Origin: Candidatus Aerophobota bacterium | Lineage (GTDB): Bacteria > Aerophobota > Aerophobia > Aerophobales > JAGGXI01 | NCBI GenBank assembly: GCA_021163155.1 | Contig: JAGGXI010000064.1 | Span: 1 to 35,809 of the forward strand | DNA: 35,809 nt | Reading direction: 5' to 3' | Shown: positions 22,776 to 31,107 of the stretch, piece after piece | How positions within the stretch are numbered: position 1 is the first letter of the stretch | How the letters are laid out: each line of letters starts with the position of its first letter | Notes under the pieces: model-generated | The model's input: only the letters and a program-made list of their open reading frames with translations | What the model was told of the DNA's origin: nothing | Databases searched by the model: none | Position numbers and translations under genes: made by a program

Positions 22776-24131
22776 TTATCCATAAGACCCACCAGCAAAG
22801 GAATTATCTTTACCTCTTTTTTTAAACATTCTTCTATAAGCTAAGTTCAAAGTTAAGAGAGGGACAAAATACTTCCACCTTCTTCCTCTGATTAAACCTG
22901 TTGACCTTTTTAGAATAGAGGGAAATCTATAAATTTTTTTATAAGCAAAATCAAATCCTTTTTTTAATTCTTGAGGAGTCATTAGCTTTGGTTGGAAGAC
23001 CGCATGGGCTAAGTCGTAATTTGCCCAATTTTTATCTATGATTCTTCCTTCTTTTTCCAGTTTTTCATATAATCTTGTCTCTGGTAAAGGAGTAAGGATG
23101 GCAAATTGAATAGCATCTAATTTTACTTTCTCTATAAATTTGATTGTTTTCTGGAAAATATTTTTATCATCATGGTCAAAACCGAAAATAAAAGCTCCTT
23201 CAATGGATATCCCAAATTGGTGGATTTTTTTGATGGCATTTTTGTAAAATTTTATCTTATTTTGATGTTTATTAATCTCTTTAAGAGATTCTTCGCAGAT
23301 AGATTCAAAACCGATAAATAATCCTTTGCATCCACTACGAGATGCTAAGTCCAAAAGTTCTTCATCTTGAGCAATATTAATAGATGATTGTCCTGCCCAT
23401 AATATATTACAAGGAATTAAAGCCTTAAATAACTGTTTAGCGTAAGATACATTACCTACAATGTTATCATCAAGAAAGCCAAAAAAACGTGTTGCTAAAG
23501 ACTTACCCGCCATCCCTTTAATTTCTTCTATTACTTTTTCTACGGGACGAAAACGATATTTTTTTCCAAAAAATTTACTTACAGAACAGAAAGAGCAGTT
23601 AAAAGGGCAACCTCTGCTTATCTGTAAAAATCGGGAAAGAAGGTATCCTTTTCCCTTAAGAAGATCCCTTCTGGGGAAAGGTATTATGGAAGGATCAGGT
23701 TTTTGATGATTTTGATAAAATTTAGAGAGGCCTTTTTTACCTCTTTTTGTAAAATCCTCTATCAATTTTTCCCATAAGCCTTCTGCTTCCCCTATTACTA
23801 TAGCATCAGCATGTTGGGCTGCTTCCTGAGGTAAAGCTGTAACATGTATTCCTCCTAATACTACAGGGATGTCTCTTTTTCTAAATTCGTCTGCTATCTC
23901 ATATGCTCGAGGGCTGGAAGCCGTCATTACAGTTATTCCTACTAAGTCTGACTTTTCATTAAAATCTATTTTTTCCATCCTCTCATCAATTAATTTTACC
24001 TCTATATCTTTAGGAGTTAAAGCAGCAACAGCTAAGAGACTGTGTGGAGGAAAATTGAAGAGTTTATCTCGATATCGCCTTTTTACACCCACCTTTTTCT
24101 TCCAGGTAGGAGAGATTAAAATAATTTTCAT
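22776..24131 (-). CDS. B12-binding-type radical SAM protein (tandem paralogue)
   Basis: This 451-residue protein has the same architecture as its downstream neighbour. A cobalamin-binding-like N-terminus (KIILISPTW, LLAVAALTPKDIEVKLIDERME, VVLGGIHVTALPQEA, IVIGEAEG) precedes a radical SAM domain with C175, C179 and C182 in SRGCPFNCSFC. FFGFLDDNIVGN, LFIGFESICEESLKEINKHQNK and FIFGFDHDDKNIF follow. The two differ clearly in sequence, so they are old paralogues and not a recent duplication. The start has AAAGGA upstream. The pair very likely forms an operon of two successive modification steps. The substrate is unknown. Confidence 0.85.
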   Translation of the reverse strand: MKIILISPTWKKKVGVKRRYRDKLFNFPPHSLLAVAALTPKDIEVKLIDERMEKIDFNEKSDLVGITVMTASSPRAYEIADEFRKRDIPVVLGGIHVTALPQEAAQHADAIVIGEAEGLWEKLIEDFTKRGKKGLSKFYQNHQKPDPSIIPFPRRDLLKGKGYLLSRFLQISRGCPFNCSFCSVSKFFGKKYRFRPVEKVIEEIKGMAGKSLATRFFGFLDDNIVGNVSYAKQLFKALIPCNILWAGQSSINIAQDEELLDLASRSGCKGLFIGFESICEESLKEINKHQNKIKFYKNAIKKIHQFGISIEGAFIFGFDHDDKNIFQKTIKFIEKVKLDAIQFAILTPLPETRLYEKLEKEGRIIDKNWANYDLAHAVFQPKLMTPQELKKGFDFAYKKIYRFPSILKRSTGLIRGRRWKYFVPLLTLNLAYRRMFKKRGKDNSFAGGSYG

Positions 24132-24563
24132 TTATTTGTTTCCTTTATTAAAAAGCAAGTAATAGGTTAAATTCTCAAGCCTATTTTGAGATTGCTTCAG
24201 AATTTTATCCCCTGCACTCACAGGTAAGAAATCCATCCTGTTCTTTGTTTTCCTGTTTTTTTGTTTTTTTCTTTCCCCTTTAATCCTTTAATCCTCTAAT
24301 CCTCTAATCCTCTAATCCTGCTTTTTGTCCTTTAGTCCTTCTTTTACGCAGGCTAAAGCCTGCGGCTACCAGTTTACGTCTCACTGTTTTTCCCTTTAAT
24401 CCTCTAATCCTTTAATCCTCTAATCCTGCTTTTTTAGTCCTGCTTTTACGCAGGCTAAAGCCTGCGGCTACCAGTTTACGTCTCACTGTTTTTTCCCTTT
24501 AATCCTTTAATCCTCTAATCCTTTAATCCTGCTTTTTTAGTCCTCTAATCCTTTTTTTCTGTT
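24132..24563 (-). repeat. octamer/hairpin repeat block between radical SAM genes (family A)
   Basis: This 432-bp gap contains no gene. On the minus strand it carries octamers GGATTAGA/GGATTAAA next to the downstream end of the SPASM-like gene, then two hairpin copies with the CAGGCT/AGCCTG stem (24347-24370 and 24449-24472). Each copy is followed by octamers and flanked by AGTGAGACGTAAACTGG. A further run of five octamers lies at about 24280-24320. The first 90 bp (24132-24220) are non-repetitive and contain the ribosome site of the neighbouring radical SAM gene. Confidence 0.88.
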
Positions 24564-26063
24564 CTATTCCTCTGATATATTCTTGATCTGAGCCTCAAAT
24601 TCTTCTTTATTTTTCTGTCGGTGATTCTCTATTACTTTGCTTAATTTTACTATAGAAGAATCGTATTCTCCTTTACGCATCTTTTCAAACTCTGGTCGAG
24701 TAAAGTTATCCAACTCCTTTGAATATTTATCGAGATAATTTGCAATGTTACCGTTGATAATGGTTTCTGCTCCTGCGTGAGTGGGGTGAGCATTGCATTC
24801 TTTAACTATCTCCCTTAAAAATTGAGGTTTGTCAATTATAGTGCAGGGTGTTAACCAGTTGTCGTTGGTTAGTTGATGCTTCCTTATATCCATAAAAAAT
24901 GGGCTGATAATTGCTTCTTTCAACCCTTTTCCTTGTTTCCATAAATCAAAGATGTTATCTGTAGCAAAATGGATAAAAACACAGGGTTCTATATCTCCAT
25001 TGGAATTTATATGGAAGTATTTTCTTCCTCCAGCTATACATCCTCCTACCCAGGGCCCATCGTTCCAGAAATCCCCAATAAATATAGGCTTACTGGAACG
25101 CCATTCCCATATTTTCTCACGGAGATGATTTCTCTGTTCAGGAGTAGGCATAAGCTCGATTTTCGGCTCTCGCCCTATAGGGATATAGATAAAATACCAG
25201 CCAAAGGAACAGTGCCTTGCTATAAGGTCGTCAATGAATTTATCACTGGTTACTACATCAGCATTTTGTCTGGTTACCGTAATGGAAAATCCTCCTAATA
25301 CCCCTGCTTTATATAAATCTTCTCTTGCTTTACATATTTTTTCCCATACTCCTTTTCCTCTTCTTGCATCGGTTTCTTCCTTAAAACCCTCTTCGCTTAT
25401 ACCGGGGGCTACATTTCCCAACCTGGCTAATTTCTTTATCTTCTTCTCATCTAATAGTGTTCCATTAGTGTAAACCTGAAAATACATATCCTTATGTTTC
25501 TCAGCTAAATCCAATATATCTTTACCTGTCTCTTTATCTTTGTAATAAAAAGGTTCTCCCCCAGAGATAGTTAAAAAATTAATTCCCATGCTTTTTGCTT
25601 CATTTAAGATTCTATCCAGAGTAGCAAAAGATAAACCCTCTGTTTTTTTGTATTCATGAGCATAACATCCATAACAGTTGAGATTGCAGGCGCTTGTAGG
25701 AGAGATAACAAAGAACCAGGGAGCTTTAAAACTTTCCTCTTTAAGTTTCTCTCTCTTTTTTGCTCCCGTAACCCAGTCAACAAAAAAGTTATTAGCTAAT
25801 CGTTCTCTGCTTACTTTAGATAATCTATCCTGAAGGAGTATTCTACCAAGGTCTGTCATAGGATGTTTTCTTTGAAAAGCTTTTTCTACATTTTCCATAG
25901 CAGATCTATTAGGACCGGCAAATTTATATAGTCCTTGTAAGATAATATCAAACTCCCTATAAAATTCCTCTTCATTTTTAGTTTTGGCTAATCTACTTAA
26001 ATAGTGGTTAATCTCTTTTTTTAAAGCCACTTTTTTTAATTTGGCTGCTGTAGAATCTAACAT
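24564..26063 (-). CDS. radical SAM protein with SPASM-like C-terminal region
   Basis: Residues 1-110 are a helical, charged N-terminal extension. The radical SAM domain has C126, C130 and C133 in SACNLNCYGCY, the FLTISGGEPF glycine motif, VYTNGTLL and an ISEEGFKEETDARRG segment similar to SPASM-type enzymes. Further cysteines in GGCIAGGRKYFHINSNGDIEPCVF, then in PCTIIDKP and in VKECNAH, probably bind an auxiliary Fe-S cluster. At 499 residues it is long for the group. SPASM enzymes modify peptides or proteins, but no small precursor peptide gene is visible beside it. The start has AAGGAGG six bases upstream, a strong site. Confidence 0.82.
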   Translation of the reverse strand: MLDSTAAKLKKVALKKEINHYLSRLAKTKNEEEFYREFDIILQGLYKFAGPNRSAMENVEKAFQRKHPMTDLGRILLQDRLSKVSRERLANNFFVDWVTGAKKREKLKEESFKAPWFFVISPTSACNLNCYGCYAHEYKKTEGLSFATLDRILNEAKSMGINFLTISGGEPFYYKDKETGKDILDLAEKHKDMYFQVYTNGTLLDEKKIKKLARLGNVAPGISEEGFKEETDARRGKGVWEKICKAREDLYKAGVLGGFSITVTRQNADVVTSDKFIDDLIARHCSFGWYFIYIPIGREPKIELMPTPEQRNHLREKIWEWRSSKPIFIGDFWNDGPWVGGCIAGGRKYFHINSNGDIEPCVFIHFATDNIFDLWKQGKGLKEAIISPFFMDIRKHQLTNDNWLTPCTIIDKPQFLREIVKECNAHPTHAGAETIINGNIANYLDKYSKELDNFTRPEFEKMRKGEYDSSIVKLSKVIENHRQKNKEEFEAQIKNISEE

Positions 26064-26258
26064 TTTTTTCCTCCTTGTATAAATTGATTACACAGATTCT
26101 TAAAAATGATTGATTACACTGATTTGGCGATGGTAATCTAATCTATTTAATTTGGACTTTTATCTGTAAAATCGGAGATTTCTGACTTTTTCAGAAATTT
26201 CTGATTGATTTATTTTAACAAAGAGAGTATGAAAAGTCAAATTAAGTATTTCCTCCTT
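26064..26258. repeat. family C repeat region upstream of the SPASM-like gene
   Basis: This 195-bp gap contains GATTACACAGATTCTTAAAAA and GATTGATTACACTGATTTGG, then TCTAATCTATTTAATTTGG and TTTCTGACTTTTTCAGAAATTTC. The first pair matches 20695-20776 (complement) and the second matches 1085-1155. TTTCTGA-CTTTT-TCAGAAA is a 7-bp hairpin. No promoter is convincing. Confidence 0.55.
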
Positions 26259-28895
26259 TCACTCCATCTCTTTCAATCTCTGTTTTATTTTTTTTATTTT
26301 ACATTGAAAAGTTTCTCTTTTCTCTTTCTCTTTTTCTATAATCTCAGGGGGAGCTTTACTTAAAAATTGAGGATAGGAGAATTTTTTTTCCAGAGAAAAG
26401 AGTTCTTTATTTAACTTTTCTATATCTTTTTTTAGTCTCTTTCTCTCTTTTTCAATATCTATTAAATCTTTTAGAGGGATAAATATTTCCACATCACCAG
26501 ACAGGGAAGATATAGAGCCTTTTATGGGAGTTATATCTTTATCTATAAGTAACTGGTTAGTTTTTATTAAATTAACAATATAAGAATTATTTTCCCTTAA
26601 GATATTAAGATTTTCCTCATTGCTTGTTTTAAGGGCTAAATCTATCTCTTTTTGTGGAGGTATTCTCATTTCTGAACGGATGGTGCGGACATCTTGAATG
26701 ACCTCCATTATAAGGTTCATCTTTTTCTCCGCTTCTTTATCTTCTCTTTCGCTTTCTGGCCAGGAAGAAATCATAATACTTTCTTTATCGTCTTTATCCC
26801 TTGGTAAACGTTGGTAAATCTCTTCTGTAATGAAAGGCATAAAAGGATGAAGTATTTTCAGGGTTCCTTTTAAAACCTTGTAAAGTGTCCATTGAGCAGT
26901 ATAACGAGATGAATCCCCCTTTTTATTTAATAAACGAGGTTTTGTTAGTTCTATGTACCAGTCACAAAATTCTCCCCAGATGAATTGGTATAGTAATTGA
27001 GCTGTCTCAGAAAAGAGAAGGCCATTCAAATTAGAGTTTGTTCTTTTAATAAGTAAAGAATAACGGCTTAGAATCCATCTATCAGATAATTTTAGTGATT
27101 TTTCATTCTCTAACCTCTTTTGAGGTTGAAAGTCTTGAAGATTCATTAAAGTGAAACGGGAGGCATTCCATATTTTATTGGCGAAATTTCTGTATCCTCG
27201 GACTCTCTCTTCGGAGAAACGAACGTAAGGGGAATCTGTTTTTAAAGCAATAAGGGAAAATCTAAAGGCATCTGTCCCATACTTTTCCATTAAAACGAGA
27301 GGGTCTATTACATTTCCTTTGGATTTACTCATCTTTTTACCTTTTTCATCTCCAATTAAGGGATGGATATAGACTTTGCGAAAAGGAATCTCGTTTGTAA
27401 ATTTAAGACCCATCATTATCATTCGGGAGACCCAGAAGAAGAGGATATCCCATCCACTGCATAGAAGAGATGTAGGATAAAAATTTTTAAACTCTTCTCC
27501 TCTTTCTGGCCAACCAAGAGTAGAAAAAGGCCAAAGGCTTGAAGAAAACCAGGTATCCAGAACATCTTCATCTTTTTTAAGATTTTTAGACCCACAATAA
27601 GAGCATTCTTTAAGGTCATTTATACTTACAGTTATTTTTCCACAATTTTGGCAGAACCAGGCAGGAATTTGATGTCCCCACCAGATTTGACGAGAAATAC
27701 ACCAATCATGAATCTCCTCCATCCACCGAAAATAGCTCTTTTTCCAAAAAGAAGGAACAAACTCAATTTTTCCTTCTTTAACTACTTTTACAGCCTCTTG
27801 AGCTAAATCACCCATTTTTACAAACCATTGAGGAGAAAGGTAAGGTTCTACTAATGTTTTACAACGATAACAATGACCTATTCTTAAGGTGTAATCCTCA
27901 ATTTTTTTTAAATATCCTTTTTCTTTGAGGTCATTTATTAGTTTTTCTCGACATTTAAATCTCTTTAACCCTTCATAAATTCCCCCTTCCTTATTTATAG
28001 TTCCGTCAGGATTGAGAATATTAATAAAGGGGAGATTATGTCTTTTGCCAATTAAGAAGTCATTAGGGTCATGAGCAGGGGTAACCTTAAGTGCTCCTGT
28101 TCCAAATTTTGGGTCTACATATTCATCATAAATTAAAGGAAGTTCTCTATTTACCAGAGGTAAAATTAATTTTTTCCCTTTGAGATTTTCAAATCTTTTA
28201 TCTTTTGGATTTACGGCTACTGCTGTGTCTCCAAGCATCGTCTCCGGTCTTGTAGTAGCTATTATAAGATAATTTTCTTTTTCTTTAAAAGGATATTTTA
28301 TATAATAGAGTTTACCCATTTTTTCTTCGTACTCTACCTCGATATCGGATAAGGCTGTTTGACAACGGGGGCACCAGTTAATAATGTAATCTCCTCTGTA
28401 AATATATCCTTGCTCGTAGAGACGAACAAATACTTCTCTTACTACCTTGCTATGTTTTTTATCCATAGTAAAAGATTTATGCTTCCAACTACAGGATATA
28501 CCAATGTTTTTAAGTTGAGAAAAAATTCTCTCCCCGTAATTATCTTTCCACTCCCATACTCTTTTATTGAACTCTTCCCTTCCTATTTTTTGTCTGCTTA
28601 ATCCTTTTTTAGATAATTCTCTTTCCACAACATTCTGGGTAGCTATCCCTGCATGGTCAATACCAGGAATCCAGAGAACCTCATATCCTTGCATTCTTTT
28701 AAATCGAGCCATAATATCCTGAAGTGTGTTGTTGAGAGCATGACCCATATGAAGAATGCCTGTAATGTTTGGAGGTGGCATTACCATAGAGAAAGTGTCT
28801 CCTTTCCTGCCAGAGTGAGGAGAGAAATAATCTTTTTCCTCCCAGAATTTTTGCCATTTTTTTTCTATCTCTTTAGGTTCGTATTTTTTCTTCAT
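26259..28895 (-). CDS. valS: valyl-tRNA synthetase
   Basis: ValS charges tRNA-Val and edits misactivated threonine. The 878-residue protein has the class I signature HMGH (49-52) and KMSKS (521-525), zinc-like cysteines (CPRC at 175-178, CYRC near 342, CQNC/CSYC at 415-434) and GIDHAGIATQ. The CP1 editing domain spans about 190-340 (ATTRPETMLGD). The WCISRQIWWGHQIPAW segment and the tRNA-binding alpha-helical domain follow. The C-terminal coiled coil (from about 810, EKERKRLKKDIEKLNKELFSLEKKF) is typical of ValS and separates it from IleS. A candidate promoter lies at 28929-28956. No T-box is visible. Confidence 0.97.
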   Translation of the reverse strand: MKKKYEPKEIEKKWQKFWEEKDYFSPHSGRKGDTFSMVMPPPNITGILHMGHALNNTLQDIMARFKRMQGYEVLWIPGIDHAGIATQNVVERELSKKGLSRQKIGREEFNKRVWEWKDNYGERIFSQLKNIGISCSWKHKSFTMDKKHSKVVREVFVRLYEQGYIYRGDYIINWCPRCQTALSDIEVEYEEKMGKLYYIKYPFKEKENYLIIATTRPETMLGDTAVAVNPKDKRFENLKGKKLILPLVNRELPLIYDEYVDPKFGTGALKVTPAHDPNDFLIGKRHNLPFINILNPDGTINKEGGIYEGLKRFKCREKLINDLKEKGYLKKIEDYTLRIGHCYRCKTLVEPYLSPQWFVKMGDLAQEAVKVVKEGKIEFVPSFWKKSYFRWMEEIHDWCISRQIWWGHQIPAWFCQNCGKITVSINDLKECSYCGSKNLKKDEDVLDTWFSSSLWPFSTLGWPERGEEFKNFYPTSLLCSGWDILFFWVSRMIMMGLKFTNEIPFRKVYIHPLIGDEKGKKMSKSKGNVIDPLVLMEKYGTDAFRFSLIALKTDSPYVRFSEERVRGYRNFANKIWNASRFTLMNLQDFQPQKRLENEKSLKLSDRWILSRYSLLIKRTNSNLNGLLFSETAQLLYQFIWGEFCDWYIELTKPRLLNKKGDSSRYTAQWTLYKVLKGTLKILHPFMPFITEEIYQRLPRDKDDKESIMISSWPESEREDKEAEKKMNLIMEVIQDVRTIRSEMRIPPQKEIDLALKTSNEENLNILRENNSYIVNLIKTNQLLIDKDITPIKGSISSLSGDVEIFIPLKDLIDIEKERKRLKKDIEKLNKELFSLEKKFSYPQFLSKAPPEIIEKEKEKRETFQCKIKKIKQRLKEME

Positions 28896-28928
28896 TTTGT
28901 TAATAACGCCTCTCCTTACTTTTAAGGA

Positions 28929-28956
28929 ATCTTACTGAAATGAGGAAAGTTGTCAA
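28929..28956 (-). promoter_or_regulatory. candidate promoter of valS
   Basis: On the minus strand a perfect TTGACA (28956-28951) is followed after 16 bp by TAAGAT (28934-28929), which keeps four of six -10 bases including the terminal T. It lies just after the stop of the upstream carrier gene and about 35 bp before the valS ATG. Confidence 0.4.
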
Positions 28957-28970
28957 CTATGTGTTACCCT

Positions 28971-30929
28971 TTATGGCATTGCCCATGATGGCATTATTCC
29001 CGCATGAACACCAAAGGCTATACCTATAAGGAGATAGGAAAGCAATGTTACAATAAACATACCTGTTATCTCGAAGAATATCCCTGCTTTTATCATTTGT
29101 GGGAGTTTGATATATCCTGTACCAAATACAATAGCATTAGGTGGTGTTGCTACTGGAAGTAAAAAGGCGCAGGAACAAGCAATTGCTGCCGGAATCATTA
29201 ATAATCTTGGGTCTTGCCCAATCGCAAGTGCTACAGCGGCTAAAATAGGCATTAGTGTAGTAGTAGTTGCTGTGTTTGAGGTCATTTCAGAGAGCCAAAC
29301 TCCAAGAGTGACTGCAGAGAATATAATTAATAGTACAGGGATATTTTTTAATCCTACTAATTGATACCCTATCCATCTATCAAGTCCTGTTGAATGAACG
29401 CCGCTAGCAAGCGCAAGGCCACCACCAAATAGCAATAATATTCCCCAGGGAATCTTGGTAGCCCATTCCCAGTTCAGTATAAATTCTCCTCTTTTAAGAT
29501 TAATTGGCCAAAGGAACAATAATACTGAGGCAAAAATTGCAATGGTTGAATCGTCTATCCAGGGAAATATCATATTCAATCCAGGAATTGTAAATGTTCC
29601 GATTATTTTTGTACTTCTAAAAATCCAGCAGGTTGCTGCAATGATAAGCACAATAGCAACTCCCTTTTCTCCTTTATTCATCGGACCCATTTTTTTGATT
29701 TGCTGATCAATTAATTCCATTCCCCCAGGCACTTCTTTAATCTCTGGTGGATATATAAAATGAGTCATTCCAAACCAGATAAGGAAAACCATCGTCCATG
29801 CAATAGGCATTCCTATCATAAGCCAGGAGAAGAAGTCTACTGTAGGTGCATTTGGGAATAAAACTGGTAATGCTCCAGCAAATACTATATTTGGCGGTGT
29901 TCCAATCAGTGTTCCGATGCCTCCACAACTTGCAGCATACGCTATACAAAGCATCAGACATGTTCCGAATTTATAATTACCCTCTGAAAAATCGACTCCC
30001 GAAAGTTTTCCCTCATCGATCATCTTTTGACCAACTTTTGCACTATGTAAGATAATCGCTAATGCCATAGGCATCATCATAACAGTAGTGGCTGTATTAG
30101 ATATCCACATTGAAAGAAAAGCTGTAGCTATCATAAATCCCAATATTATTCTTTTAGGACTTACTCCAACAATTTTAGTAATTCTCATTGCAATTCTTTC
30201 ATGTAAGTTCCACCTTACCATAGCCTCTCCAATGAAAAAACCACCCATAAATAAAAAAATAACTTTATTAGCATAGGGACTGCAGGAATTAGCCGCATTC
30301 GCTATCCCCAACAATGGAAATAGAATAATAGGTAATAGAGATGTAGCTGCTAAAGGTATTGTTTCTCCAATCCACCAGCAAGCCATTAGGGCTGCCACTG
30401 CCAAACAGGCTTTCATTATGTTTACTTTCTTCGCTATTTCTGAATATATTTTAAGGTTTTCTGTTTTAATCCACTTGAGAAAGTTTTTAGTATCAGATAT
30501 TTCTTTTACTCTTTTATTTGAGTTTAATTTTAATACATTCAGGGAAGCCCCTGTTTGTAACAAATCTTCACTTGCAGATTTTAACACTATTTTTGAGCTC
30601 ATATTATACATACTCGTTGGAGGAGGAACTATCAGAATTATCGCAAACAATATAACACCCAGGATAAAGCCGAGTTTCTGCCTGAGGCTATAAGGTTCTT
30701 TCTCTTTTTCTGACGTTGAAACACTGGTTGGCTTTTTATCCTTTTCTTTTTCTGCATGTTTCCCGATTGTTTTATCCGAAAGAGGCTCTGCTTTATTTTT
30801 TTCTGATTGTTCTGAGGAATCTGGAGATTCTGCAAATGCTGCAAAATCAAGTTTTATAATTCTTTTCGTTTGTTTGTCTAAGGTCCATAAATAACGCCAA
30901 AAGCCTGTTAATGTGTTTGATATATTCAT
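28971..30929 (-). CDS. SLC13/DASS family sodium-coupled anion carrier with N-terminal extension
   Basis: The 652-residue membrane protein has the two sodium-site SNT motifs of divalent-anion:sodium symporters, ISNTATTVMMMP (277-282 core) and TSNTATTTTLMP (551-556 core). The repeat halves GTLIGTPPNIVF and PVATPPNAIVFGTG also fit. Substrates in this family are C4-dicarboxylates, citrate or sulfate; the sequence does not tell which. Two parts are extra. One is a soluble N-terminus of about 83 residues rich in S, E and K. The other is a roughly 70-residue loop between the first and second hydrophobic segments (about 105-170). The start has GAGGAG 9 nt upstream. The sequence seems less A-rich than its neighbours, which could mean transfer, but I did not compute this. 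Confidence 0.9.
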   Translation of the reverse strand: MNISNTLTGFWRYLWTLDKQTKRIIKLDFAAFAESPDSSEQSEKNKAEPLSDKTIGKHAEKEKDKKPTSVSTSEKEKEPYSLRQKLGFILGVILFAIILIVPPPTSMYNMSSKIVLKSASEDLLQTGASLNVLKLNSNKRVKEISDTKNFLKWIKTENLKIYSEIAKKVNIMKACLAVAALMACWWIGETIPLAATSLLPIILFPLLGIANAANSCSPYANKVIFLFMGGFFIGEAMVRWNLHERIAMRITKIVGVSPKRIILGFMIATAFLSMWISNTATTVMMMPMALAIILHSAKVGQKMIDEGKLSGVDFSEGNYKFGTCLMLCIAYAASCGGIGTLIGTPPNIVFAGALPVLFPNAPTVDFFSWLMIGMPIAWTMVFLIWFGMTHFIYPPEIKEVPGGMELIDQQIKKMGPMNKGEKGVAIVLIIAATCWIFRSTKIIGTFTIPGLNMIFPWIDDSTIAIFASVLLFLWPINLKRGEFILNWEWATKIPWGILLLFGGGLALASGVHSTGLDRWIGYQLVGLKNIPVLLIIFSAVTLGVWLSEMTSNTATTTTLMPILAAVALAIGQDPRLLMIPAAIACSCAFLLPVATPPNAIVFGTGYIKLPQMIKAGIFFEITGMFIVTLLSYLLIGIAFGVHAGIMPSWAMP

Positions 30930-31107
30930 TTAACTTTACTCCTCTCTGAAGTCCGAAGGAAGGGGGTCAGGTCTCAACATTTGACATTTCGTCCTTCCCT
31001 CCCTGTGGTTTTTTAAGATATCGGAAAGAATCACCATTAAAGAATTAAGAACTGCAAGGATGCTTTCCTAACTCTGGGATAAAATAAGGGTTTGCAGCTC
31101 TTCAAAA
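30930..31107. other. intergenic region with a GGGGTCAGGTCT remnant
   Basis: This gap separates mrpD from the DASS carrier. AGGGGGTCAGGTCTCAACAT followed by TTGACATTT (30961-30989) matches, from memory, a motif that recurs around REP-associated (Y1) transposase elements in many bacteria. No transposase is present. Plus-strand inverted words (GGAAGG...CCTTCC) nearby are imperfect. The rest is unremarkable. Confidence 0.35.

Noticed and set aside
28896-28970. T-box leader before valS
   Set aside because: The gap is only 75 bp, too short for a T-box, and has no T-box sequence or terminator.
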